A stretch of DNA of 38,547 nucleotides from Candidatus Parcubacteria bacterium (lineage in GTDB: Bacteria > Patescibacteriota > Minisyncoccia > UBA6257 > HR35). A program made the translations under genes and the position numbers. Numbering within the stretch: the first letter of the stretch is position 1; each line of letters begins with the position of its first letter. Shown here one piece after another: positions 25,496 through 35,139 of the stretch. The DNA is taken from contig BPJI01000003.1 of the NCBI GenBank assembly GCA_026004535.1, positions 1-38,547 of the forward strand, written 5' to 3'. A model generated the notes under the pieces. It had not been told where the DNA came from. It was given only the letters and a program-made list of their open reading frames with translations, and did no database searches.

Positions 25496-26023
25496 TTATA
25501 GTGGTGATCCGCCACCACCTCTACCGCCAAATCCAAACCCACCTGTTTGCCATATTCTTACAAGGATTACAAGAACCCCTAGAATAAGAACAATAGCTGC
25601 TACAGAAAAGATTATAGGTAGTTTACTTGCTACTGTACTAACTCCAGAAGTCAAGTTGCCCGTTAAAGCCTTTGTTGCATTATCTTCAGCGCTTCCTGAT
25701 GTAAGCAAACCAGAACCAGTTAATGTTGAAACAATCACAAAGGCTATAATAACACCTATAACCAAAGCAACAACACCAAAGATAAGACTAGAAACAAGAC
25801 CACCCGAAACACCTCTCTTATCTTTTTTAAGAGATTTTTGAAGAGGTATCAAAACAGCCATAAACAAAATAGCAACACTAAAGATAGGATTAGAAACATC
25901 TTTTTCAAGGGACATCAAAACAACCATAAACAAGGCAACAACACCAAAGATAAGACTAGAAACAAGACCACCCGAAACACCTCTCTTATCTTTTTTAAGA
26001 GACGTTGTTTGTTGAAGTTGCAT
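25496..26023 (-). CDS. Candidate capsid/pilin-like protein (copy 2)
   Basis: Identical to 6235-6762. Confidence 0.5.
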   Translation of the reverse strand: MQLQQTTSLKKDKRGVSGGLVSSLIFGVVALFMVVLMSLEKDVSNPIFSVAILFMAVLIPLQKSLKKDKRGVSGGLVSSLIFGVVALVIGVIIAFVIVSTLTGSGLLTSGSAEDNATKALTGNLTSGVSTVASKLPIIFSVAAIVLILGVLVILVRIWQTGGFGFGGRGGGGSPL

Positions 26024-26116
26024 TTTTTCTATACCTATACCTCCTTTCAGCTCTATAAAAACTTAATTAAACTAAAGAAAAAACGATTTATAAATATATG
26101 TTTGAATGTTACGTTG

Positions 26117-26449
26117 TTACACTTCAGTAACTCTTCTGTCTAAAAATAACCATATAGCACATAATAAATTAACCACAACAAGAATAGACAGCCAATCTAT
26201 ATTTATAAACCCAGATGTTAAGGATAAAATGAGACTGACTATAAGTGTAGATAATGAAGCCATTAAAGCCCAAAAAGGATAATCAGCCTGACCTAATCTA
26301 GAAGACTGTCTATTTACCCCACTAAAAAATATAAAGAACCATATAAAAAAAAGAGTTAAAGGCACTAAAAAAGGCATGTTCGAGACTATTCCACCAATTA
26401 ATGCGTCTGGTGTTGATACGTTTGTTGGTATTTCATATATATATGGCAT
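26117..26449 (-). CDS. Multi-TM protein (copy 2)
   Basis: Identical to 6856-7188. Confidence 0.65.
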   Translation of the reverse strand: MPYIYEIPTNVSTPDALIGGIVSNMPFLVPLTLFFIWFFIFFSGVNRQSSRLGQADYPFWALMASLSTLIVSLILSLTSGFINIDWLSILVVVNLLCAIWLFLDRRVTEV

Positions 26450-26450
26450 T

Positions 26451-26882
26451 TTAATCAGGGAACCCTCTTAAAGTTTTGTATAGGTATAAACCGATAACAA
26501 ATATAATTAAAGATATAAAAACACCTGTAAAAATTTGAAATTCTGGTTTTCCACCAAATATTTTTGTGTTTATGGTTGAAAATATATTTTCTAGTATATT
26601 AAACAAAGTAGGTGGCGTTGGTGAAAAGGCGCCTGTACTTGGAACCGTTTGGGATCCTTGTTCTATATTTGATTTTATTATTGATTCATATGTAGATTCT
26701 GATGTTGTTTTTAGCTCTGAAGAATTTCCTATTTGTTTAGAATACAAATCTATTATTTCTTGGTCTTGTGTTATACTTACTGCAGGGTTGTTGTCATTAG
26801 AAAAGTTTATTAAAAATCCTATTAAGGCTACTGAAAAAAGTAGTAACATTACAATTCCGATTGTTATTTGTATTTGCCCCAT
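26451..26882 (-). CDS. Membrane protein (copy 2)
   Basis: Identical to 7190-7621. Confidence 0.65.
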   Translation of the reverse strand: MGQIQITIGIVMLLLFSVALIGFLINFSNDNNPAVSITQDQEIIDLYSKQIGNSSELKTTSESTYESIIKSNIEQGSQTVPSTGAFSPTPPTLFNILENIFSTINTKIFGGKPEFQIFTGVFISLIIFVIGLYLYKTLRGFPD

Positions 26883-26883
26883 T

Positions 26884-29800
26884 TCACCTATTTGATATTT
26901 TTACTAGTATTATTATGATTGCTAAGACCAACCAAACTATTGTTGCTCCATAAACATAACCTGTAGCATTTGAGAATATATTAAGGAAAAACAAACCAAA
27001 TACTCCGACCATAAAAGATGCTACTGTTAATACTGGGCTATGTGATATGCCCGCACCTAATATTGATAGGAAAATTAATAAACCAAAAATAATAAGAGCT
27101 CCACTGTAAATTTCACTAGGTTTACTATTTATTCCAATGGCTCCAGAACCAACCAAATAATCATCTTTATAAAGTTTTACTTTTATTGTTGAGTTTCCTA
27201 TAGAAGAGTTTAAATTACATATTAATGTTCCTGTAGTTGCAACTACTTCTTTTGTACATAAGCTTGTTCCTAGAATATCTTCTTTTGAAACAACAAGAGT
27301 AACTTTCGATTGGTTATTGCTTAATATAGTAAAGTCAGCCTTTACACTGTTTGTTTGATTATCATAAGAAATTGTGAAATTTATATCTTTTTCTTTAGTG
27401 AAATCGGGTGCTTTTATTTGCGAGCCCAAAAGATTTATTTCAATCAAACACTGGAATAGAGAGGGATTTTGACATATAGCTTTTGAGTCTGTTATTTCTT
27501 TTAAGTTTTGCCCATATTTCCTTATTATTATCTTATAAATAACACTATCAGGGGTCATACTAGCTGTTGTTTCTCCTTTTACATCTGTTTTTGGTCTTTC
27601 AACTAAAAGATACTGACCAGTTTCTGTATACTTTCTATAAACTTCAACAAGAGCATCTTCTAAAGGTAAAAATGAGGTGTCTTTAATTGAGAATTTAAAA
27701 GAAACAGCATCAGTTGTTGGTAAATCATAAAGACTTATATTTTGGTATAGAGTACTTTTATTTAGAGTTTCGTTTTGTAAAAAATAAAATTCATTCACAA
27801 ATTGATCTGCTTTATATTCAACAAGCCCATCAACATTATAAAATTCATTATTACTTAGATTATTATTTAAACAAACCCTAAATGGATTAATCTTATCATA
27901 AGATTTATTGAAAGATTCAATAGTATTTCCAGTGGTACTTTTTATTTTAATATCGACCTTTCCAGTTGTATTATCACCAGTACCACTTAATTGTGACCTA
28001 TTCTTTTCATTATAAATAGTAAAGTTGTATAAAGTATAAGTGAAAGAGCTACAATTATCAATACCTAAATTTAAGATTGTTTGATTAATTGAAGAGGTAT
28101 TATATTGTAGGGTGTCTTGATTTATTACCCAGAACCAACTTACATTCACATCATTTGTTACACTAGGCGTTTCAAAAGTTGTTTTTAAAGTGAAATTATT
28201 ATTGCTATTTTTTGTTATAACAGAGCCTTTAAGTGAACCATTGTAAGAGATAAAAGAGGATGTTATATCAGAACCATTTGTTAAGAATAAAGATGTGAAA
28301 ACGTTTGATCCACCTTCAAGTATTTGTTTTTGGTATTGCTCATCATCATGGAACAGCCTATAACCCCAATATGTTGTTGAATAATTTAAATTACCAGCAC
28401 TATCATTTACATAAATTGTTAAATTTTTCCACGTCCCATCAGTCACATTGAAAGAGGTGGATGTAGCCGAACAATTTAAAGTGATATTTTGGTTTTTCCA
28501 AGAAAGCCAACAAGAATTTAAATTAAAGTTATCTGAAATTGAATAATTAACTGTTAAATTTGTATTTTTTCTATGATAAGTTATGTTACCTGTTGGGTAC
28601 GTTATTAAAATGCTTGGGGCAGTTGCATCAACCAATAAACTTCTATTTGAAGAATTAGTAATAAGACCATCTACATCTACAGCACCTATACTCCAATTAT
28701 AATTGCCCTCGTAAAGATCTTTAATGAAAAGATATGTACCATTGACTCCAGATGAATTAGTTTCGTTTACTTCTCCATTAAGAAATAGAGTGACATTTTT
28801 TATTCCTACTGGTGATGTAACCGACACATTAAAAATTATAGGGTATGGTGAACTATTATAAACTGCATTATTATTTGGAGAATTTAGAGTAATGTTTGGT
28901 AGTGATGGACCCCATAAATACATCTCCCATAGACTAATTACTGTTGCACCATAATTAGCACTTGGAACTAATTTATAATACCTATATTTTATAGTATTAT
29001 TTGTAAAATTATAAGTAAAGTTTCCCGCACTATTTGGTTGTGAAGTGATACTAATTATATTAGTATAAGTAGAATTATCATTACTACCCATAAATTGTGC
29101 GTCTTTAATAAGTGATGTTCCTGAAACATCATTATGTAAAGTTAAATTTGTTACGAGTTTCTCTGAACCCAAATCTATTCCAAAAAACCAGGGGGTAGTT
29201 GTTGATGTCTGAGCAAAAGAACTTTCGTTTCCATCAAATAACTTATATGGTTCCATACCACCACCAACCCCACTAGAAAAAGCTCGATAAGGTGGTGGGT
29301 AACTATTATTAATCATATTATGTGGAGAAACTTTAAGGTAAGTAACATATGATGCAAATTCATTTATATTAAGACCAAAAAAATTTGGTATCCACTCAAC
29401 ATAATCTCCTTCATTAACATTAGTGAATATACCAATAGTAAAATTCGTATTTTTATAAAAGTATTCTTGATTTAAATCTCTCCAAATTTTTTTTCTTTCA
29501 TAATGAGAACCTACTTTTTTTTGATAACAATCACCAATACCTTCTAGTGTTGGTATACAAATTGTTTCATAATCATCAACCAAAACGTTTTCATAATCTA
29601 AAATTTTAAAGTCAAAATTTTTATTAATTTTCAAATTATTTTTATTTAAATCATAAAAAGTTATTGATTTAAATGGTTTTTTATAGTCTGAATAAAAAGT
29701 AATATTAAATTCAGCTATTTTTGAATAACCAGGAGTTACTCTATAAACTAAAGGGGTTAAAAGAGTAATATCAGCTATTTTTGTCGTTGGTATACCTAAA

Positions 29801-29925
29801 AAAGAGTTTTTTATTGTTATTGTTTTTGTTTTATCTTCATATTGTTTTATATTGTCAAATTCTAAAGCACTTACGGTTCCAACTAACAAAATTCCAAAAA
29901 ACAATAAAATCAAAAGCTTCTTCAT
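26884..29925 (-). CDS. Large discoidin/Ig-like surface protein (copy 2)
   Basis: Identical protein to 7623-10664. Confidence 0.75.
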   Translation of the reverse strand: MKKLLILLFFGILLVGTVSALEFDNIKQYEDKTKTITIKNSFLGIPTTKIADITLLTPLVYRVTPGYSKIAEFNITFYSDYKKPFKSITFYDLNKNNLKINKNFDFKILDYENVLVDDYETICIPTLEGIGDCYQKKVGSHYERKKIWRDLNQEYFYKNTNFTIGIFTNVNEGDYVEWIPNFFGLNINEFASYVTYLKVSPHNMINNSYPPPYRAFSSGVGGGMEPYKLFDGNESSFAQTSTTTPWFFGIDLGSEKLVTNLTLHNDVSGTSLIKDAQFMGSNDNSTYTNIISITSQPNSAGNFTYNFTNNTIKYRYYKLVPSANYGATVISLWEMYLWGPSLPNITLNSPNNNAVYNSSPYPIIFNVSVTSPVGIKNVTLFLNGEVNETNSSGVNGTYLFIKDLYEGNYNWSIGAVDVDGLITNSSNRSLLVDATAPSILITYPTGNITYHRKNTNLTVNYSISDNFNLNSCWLSWKNQNITLNCSATSTSFNVTDGTWKNLTIYVNDSAGNLNYSTTYWGYRLFHDDEQYQKQILEGGSNVFTSLFLTNGSDITSSFISYNGSLKGSVITKNSNNNFTLKTTFETPSVTNDVNVSWFWVINQDTLQYNTSSINQTILNLGIDNCSSFTYTLYNFTIYNEKNRSQLSGTGDNTTGKVDIKIKSTTGNTIESFNKSYDKINPFRVCLNNNLSNNEFYNVDGLVEYKADQFVNEFYFLQNETLNKSTLYQNISLYDLPTTDAVSFKFSIKDTSFLPLEDALVEVYRKYTETGQYLLVERPKTDVKGETTASMTPDSVIYKIIIRKYGQNLKEITDSKAICQNPSLFQCLIEINLLGSQIKAPDFTKEKDINFTISYDNQTNSVKADFTILSNNQSKVTLVVSKEDILGTSLCTKEVVATTGTLICNLNSSIGNSTIKVKLYKDDYLVGSGAIGINSKPSEIYSGALIIFGLLIFLSILGAGISHSPVLTVASFMVGVFGLFFLNIFSNATGYVYGATIVWLVLAIIIILVKISNR

Positions 29926-30461
29926 GGTAAATCCTCGCCTGTATCTTTTGTAAACATGAAAATTCCAGTAATTAACCCTATAACAGCTAAAATATATGGT
30001 GAGTATAATATCAAATAATTAGATAAACTCTGCTCTTTAAGGTCTAAAGTGTTCTCTTGTGAAAGAAAATCTTGATAGGTGTTTGAAATAAATGCTGAAA
30101 GCACAATAAGGAAAATCATAAAAGCTAAATAAAAGAACAATAAATATCTTCTTTCAGAGGAATAAAAACCAAAAATAACTATTGAAAAAATTAAACCACC
30201 TATATAAAATAAAGGAACAAGCCATTTTGTTGTATTTACTATTGTTTGGGCAGGTGTAAACACATAATTTGCCTTTTCAGTTAAATTAATTGGTGTGTCT
30301 GTTATTGAAATATTACCCAAATCATTAATTATTGGTGAAATTTCATTAAAACCTAAACGTACTATTGAAGACACAAATAAAACAATTAATAGTACTATTA
30401 AAAAAGTTATAAGTAAAATACCGAACGCTAAAATCATCCCTATCCCTTTTTTATTTCTCAT
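29922..30461 (-). CDS. Multi-TM protein (copy 2, one M-to-I change)
   Basis: Six transitions relative to 10661-11200. Confidence 0.65.
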   Translation of the reverse strand: MRNKKGIGMILAFGILLITFLIVLLIVLFVSSIVRLGFNEISPIINDLGNISITDTPINLTEKANYVFTPAQTIVNTTKWLVPLFYIGGLIFSIVIFGFYSSERRYLLFFYLAFMIFLIVLSAFISNTYQDFLSQENTLDLKEQSLSNYLILYSPYILAVIGLITGIFMFTKDTGEDLP

Positions 30462-30669
30462 TTTCTCTTCTCTTTGGTCTTGTTTTTAATTCTTCTAAAC
30501 TTATTCTGTATCCATTCGTTCTTCTTAATAACCTAGTCATTTCAGGAAAACTCAACTCTCTTATGTTAAAATTTGCTAAACCTTTTTCTAATCTAATTTG
30601 CGCTATCTTTTTTAAATCCTCAAAAAAGTCAGGATCTACTCTAACTGGTGGTGTATTTTTTCTTTTCAT
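30451..30669 (-). CDS. RHH-like protein (copy 2)
   Basis: Identical protein to 11190-11408. Confidence 0.5.
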   Translation of the reverse strand: MKRKNTPPVRVDPDFFEDLKKIAQIRLEKGLANFNIRELSFPEMTRLLRRTNGYRISLEELKTRPKRRENEK

Positions 30670-31412
30670 ATTCTTTGATTAAATAACCCCCTTTCAATCA
30701 TTTTTTTCAATTCTCTATCTTCTTTAATTTTTATAAAAATTAAAATAAACCACATAATAACCCCTAAAGGTAAAAATCCTAAAAAGATTCTAAATAAAGT
30801 AAATAAAAACTTACCCATAAGCTGATCATTAAGATAAGCAAACGAAACATTACTAGAGATATAAAGTAAAGCAATAACAAAAAGATATTCAACAAAAATT
30901 AAAACCTGCCTAACATATTTTAAATAAGAAATCCCTAAAAATTCGCCATCTTTGTAATTACTTGAAGGTAACTTCAAAATATAGAACAAATTCAGAACAA
31001 ACAAAAATAAAATAACAAAAAAACCAATACTATAAATTATTGCTTGAGATGTTTTAAGCTCTTGACCAAAATAAGAAACTTCAAAAGTGTAACTCCATAC
31101 TTCATTTACACCTGCTGGGTCACCAATACCCGTAACTTTATAAGTACCTATTTGTTTTGTTAATGAGCCATCTAAAGTATAATTAAAAACACTCCCATCT
31201 TTAGTCATTGGAACATTGCCAACTAATTTTGTGCCATTTGGAGCGATTATAGAAGTAATATTAATGTATGTACAATCAGAACATGTTTGGACTAAATTTA
31301 TATTTTGTCCTTGTTTGTAAACACCTATCGATGCGTAAATAAAATTAATAAAAAATACCAAGACTATTGGAATTATTATTTTCTTTTTCATTTTATCTGA
31401 ACAGAGCACCAA
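30666..31412 (-). CDS. Ectodomain + multi-TM protein (copy 2, one A-to-T change)
   Basis: As 11405-12151; C to T at 30800. Confidence 0.65.
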   Translation of the reverse strand: MVLCSDKMKKKIIIPIVLVFFINFIYASIGVYKQGQNINLVQTCSDCTYINITSIIAPNGTKLVGNVPMTKDGSVFNYTLDGSLTKQIGTYKVTGIGDPAGVNEVWSYTFEVSYFGQELKTSQAIIYSIGFFVILFLFVLNLFYILKLPSSNYKDGEFLGISYLKYVRQVLIFVEYLFVIALLYISSNVSFAYLNDQLMGKFLFTLFRIFLGFLPLGVIMWFILIFIKIKEDRELKKMIERGLFNQRI

Positions 31413-34411
31413 CTATATGTTGGATCTTTTAAACATAATTCTCCTTTAAGGAGTGATATTTGTGTTTGTAGTTGATTTATTTGTTTTTGTTGTTCTTGAT
31501 TTTGTTTCCATAATTCAATAATCCAGTTTATACCATATATAACTCTTTTAAAACCAAATTCGTCTGTTTCAACCCATTCAGGATACATACTAGCTACATC
31601 ATCAGCTAAGAAACCTTTTTGAATACCGCTTGGAAATGTATAATAAATATTTTCTGTTTTGTTTGTGCAGGTGCCTTTACTTAGAAGAGAACCATTTTCA
31701 TCAAAAGTATCCTCTGTACATTCTAAATAACTTTTAACGCCCGCTAAAATTGAGGTGTTCTTATATTCAAATCTTTTTGGTGATAACAATAATAGTTTAT
31801 TTAAGCTAACATTATATTCTTGAATATTCTTCTTTGTAGTTATATCAGAAACACAGCTCCCGCCGACAATTGTTCCATTTGATAGAGTATAACAACCCGT
31901 AATGTTAACATCACCAACAACATTTAATTTAGCTGTTGGTGTTGTCGTCCCGATGCCGACGTTGCCTGTGTTCGTAATTCTAAACACCTCTGAATAAGAA
32001 CCAGCCGGAGGTCTTCTGCGAATTGTGAAAGTATCTCCATTTGAATAAGTAAGGTGGTCGCTTCCTCCTATATCTACTGCCCAGCTTGACAAACCTGTAT
32101 TTCCTTGGGATCCATCTGATTTTGTATTAGATTCTAGCGCCAAACCATTGTAGTTTGAGCTAACGCCAGAGTTAGAAATAATTCTAGAAAATCTGTTTGA
32201 AGCTACATTATGCGCTAATGTAAAAACTGGATCGCCAGAACCGTTAATCAAAATATTCCCAGCAACCTCTAACTTCGCCTGCGGGGTCGAGGTCCCGATG
32301 CCGACGTTGCCGCCAAGATAGATATTTGTAGTCCCACCAGGGATTGCTATGAGATCAACACCATTTCTGTTTGTTATATCAACATCGTAAGTCGTACCGT
32401 TACCAGCAATCACAAGACCAGAACCAGAATTGTAATACATCACTCCTCCACTAAAAGCCCCGGGCCAACCTTGAGACGATGAAATTTTTAATCTTCCCGC
32501 AACTTCAAGTTTTTCATTCGGACTCGTCGTTCCAATGCCGACGTTGCCTGTGTTCGTAATTCTAAACACCTCTGAATAAGAACCAGCCGGAGGTCTTCTG
32601 CGAATTGTGAAAGTATCTCCATTTGAATAAGTAAGGTGGTCGCTTCCTCCTATATCTACTGCCCAGCTTGACAAACCTGTATTTCCTTGGGATCCATCTG
32701 ATTTTGTATTAGATTCTAGCGCCAAACCATTGTAGTTTGAGCTAACGCCAGAGTTAGAAATAATTCTAGAAAATCTGTTTGAAGCTACATTATGCGCTAA
32801 TGTAAAAACTGGATCGCCAGAACCGTTAATCAAAATATTCCCAGCAACCTCTAACTTCGCCTGCGGGGTCGAGGTCCCGATGCCGACGTTGCCGCCAAGA
32901 TAGATATTTGTAGTCCCACCAGGGATTGCTATGAGATCAACACCATTTCTGTTTGTTATATCAACATCGTAAGTCGTACCGTTACCAGCAATCACAAGAC
33001 CAGAACCAGAATTGTAATACATCACTCCTCCACTAAAAGCCCCGGGCCAACCTTGAGACGATGAAATTTTTAATCTTCCCGCAACTTCAAGTTTTTCATT
33101 CGGACTCGTCGTTCCAATGCCGACTCTATCTGTATTGCTGTTCACAAAAAGCGTATTTGTGTCAACTGTGAAATTCTGTCCAACAACAACACTATTATTA
33201 AATGTCTTAGCTCCTGCAAAAGTCTGCGTTCCTGTAGAAACAACTCCTGATTGTGTTGCAGAAGCATCTCTTATTGTAACATTACTTGCGCTTGTAATTC
33301 TTCCTTGATTATCAACTGTGAATCTTCCCACTACAATATCTCCGCCATAAGTTCCTGCTGTTACTCCTGTGTTTGAAAGAGAGAAAGTTACATTTCCGCT
33401 GCCAACAAGTCTATCTGTCAGTGTTCCTGAAATTGACATGCCTGTTCCTTGGACAATAGATCCTTTAACAAAACCAGCGCTTGTGTTAACTTCCTGAAGC
33501 TGACTTAATGTTACAGCATCCTGAGGGTTTGTTGCATTAGCAAGGTTGATGATTTTGTTATTGTCCATGTTTATTGTTCCGTTGAAAACAGCAGAACCAT
33601 TTACATGGAGTTTTTGTTGTGGTGTTGTCGTCCCGATGCCGACGTTACCTGTGTTTGAATTTACAAACAAGACATTAGAGCCTACTGTGAAATTCTGGCT
33701 AAAAACATAGTTTCCTGTAGTGATCGTGTCGCCACCTCTCAAAATATAATAAGTATCACCCTGTGTTTTATTTATGAAATTTAATGGGTTGGTTTTTGAA
33801 TAATAAAGAGTATCAGCATAGGTTTTGTTAAAAGTAGCATAGGTGTCATTCCAAAAACCTAAATTATTTGTAAAGTTGCTTAAATGTGTATAGCCTCTAT
33901 TACCTAAATCATCTATAAAGAAACTTAAATTAGTCGGTCTATCTGTAATATTTAACCACTTAGAAAGGACTAAATAATTTAAATTTTGAGCAGAAGTTGT
34001 ATTCACATAACTATAAGGATTAGACTTAAGATAGTAATCATTTATATTAAAACTTGAAAGATTATAGTAGCCAAAACTTAAAATTTCTGATTTTGTAAAA
34101 TAATTCACTAGATTATTAACGGTATTGGTGATCCATTTGTCATAATTATTGTTTAAAGCATTATAAGGTAATTGTTTGAGGTGGTAATATTCACCAACAT
34201 CTCCACCCTGCAAACCTGTTAAATTATTATGAGCAACTTCTGTTGCATTTATTGTATAGTTATTGTAATTAATAATTTTTAGAGCGTTTTTTGTAGATTC
34301 ATCAAACCCAAACTGAGCTGAGACCGCCTGTAAAAGAAATAAAAATAAGAATAATAAAACAAGAATATAAAGAATAATGATTATTGTTTTCTTTTTTAGT
34401 TCCATTTTCAA
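31388..34411 (-). CDS. Tail-fibre-like S74 protein (copy 2, one T-to-N change)
   Basis: As 12127-15150; G to T at 31923. Confidence 0.85.
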   Translation of the reverse strand: MKMELKKKTIIIILYILVLLFLFLFLLQAVSAQFGFDESTKNALKIINYNNYTINATEVAHNNLTGLQGGDVGEYYHLKQLPYNALNNNYDKWITNTVNNLVNYFTKSEILSFGYYNLSSFNINDYYLKSNPYSYVNTTSAQNLNYLVLSKWLNITDRPTNLSFFIDDLGNRGYTHLSNFTNNLGFWNDTYATFNKTYADTLYYSKTNPLNFINKTQGDTYYILRGGDTITTGNYVFSQNFTVGSNVLFVNSNTGNVGIGTTTPQQKLHVNGSAVFNGTINMDNNKIINLANATNPQDAVTLSQLQEVNTSAGFVKGSIVQGTGMSISGTLTDRLVGSGNVTFSLSNTGVTAGTYGGDIVVGRFTVDNQGRITSASNVTIRDASATQSGVVSTGTQTFAGAKTFNNSVVVGQNFTVDTNTLFVNSNTDRVGIGTTSPNEKLEVAGRLKISSSQGWPGAFSGGVMYYNSGSGLVIAGNGTTYDVDITNRNGVDLIAIPGGTTNIYLGGNVGIGTSTPQAKLEVAGNILINGSGDPVFTLAHNVASNRFSRIISNSGVSSNYNGLALESNTKSDGSQGNTGLSSWAVDIGGSDHLTYSNGDTFTIRRRPPAGSYSEVFRITNTGNVGIGTTSPNEKLEVAGRLKISSSQGWPGAFSGGVMYYNSGSGLVIAGNGTTYDVDITNRNGVDLIAIPGGTTNIYLGGNVGIGTSTPQAKLEVAGNILINGSGDPVFTLAHNVASNRFSRIISNSGVSSNYNGLALESNTKSDGSQGNTGLSSWAVDIGGSDHLTYSNGDTFTIRRRPPAGSYSEVFRITNTGNVGIGTTTPTAKLNVVGDVNITGCYTLSNGTIVGGSCVSDITTKKNIQEYNVSLNKLLLLSPKRFEYKNTSILAGVKSYLECTEDTFDENGSLLSKGTCTNKTENIYYTFPSGIQKGFLADDVASMYPEWVETDEFGFKRVIYGINWIIELWKQNQEQQKQINQLQTQISLLKGELCLKDPTYSWCSVQIK

Positions 34412-35139
34412 CTAAACATTTTAAATAATCCACTTTGTTTTTTTACATTATTAATATCAAGATTTCTATTTCCCATAAATTCAGCAACCATTGAGTGTCT
34501 TCTTATAGAGCCCCTTTCTTCACCCCTCCATGCTCTACTTAATGTTGTATAAACAATAACCTCTAATTTAGCCACCAACATTCCAGCTTCGTAAAGTTTT
34601 TCTCTAAATAATTCATAAAAAAGATTTCTCCTTATAATCTCTCTTTCTTCTTCATTTACTTGTTTTTTTGAAAATAGTCTATTAAATTCTTTATCGATCT
34701 CTTCTTCTGTTGGTAAAGGAAACATAATATGATATTTTAAAAATAGTAAATCATTAAGTTCAGTCATAAACCGATACATTAATTTGTTAATCTTCTCATC
34801 TTCTAGATTACTCAAAAGATTATTTTTATTAATATAAAATCTTAATATTTGCATTATTGAGTCAACACCCTCATCAGTAAGAACCCTTTTTTCTCTTTCA
34901 ATTTCTTTCCATTCAATATTTCCAGTTTTTGAATTAATTGTAAAAATATCTTGTCTTAAAAGATGGAAACATTGATTTAGTATTGAATCTACATCTAATT
35001 GTAATTCAACAAGACCTTTCTCTTTTTCTTCTAAAGAAACAGCTAAATCTTGCATTTGAGCAACAGAAAGAGCGGACCTACTAGAAGAATCCATTGATTG
35101 AGATTCTGCTAGTATCCTTGCATATTCTTCTTCATTCAT
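34408..35139 (-). CDS. Helical protein (copy 2)
   Basis: Identical to 15147-15878. Confidence 0.65.
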   Translation of the reverse strand: MNEEEYARILAESQSMDSSSRSALSVAQMQDLAVSLEEKEKGLVELQLDVDSILNQCFHLLRQDIFTINSKTGNIEWKEIEREKRVLTDEGVDSIMQILRFYINKNNLLSNLEDEKINKLMYRFMTELNDLLFLKYHIMFPLPTEEEIDKEFNRLFSKKQVNEEEREIIRRNLFYELFREKLYEAGMLVAKLEVIVYTTLSRAWRGEERGSIRRHSMVAEFMGNRNLDINNVKKQSGLFKMFS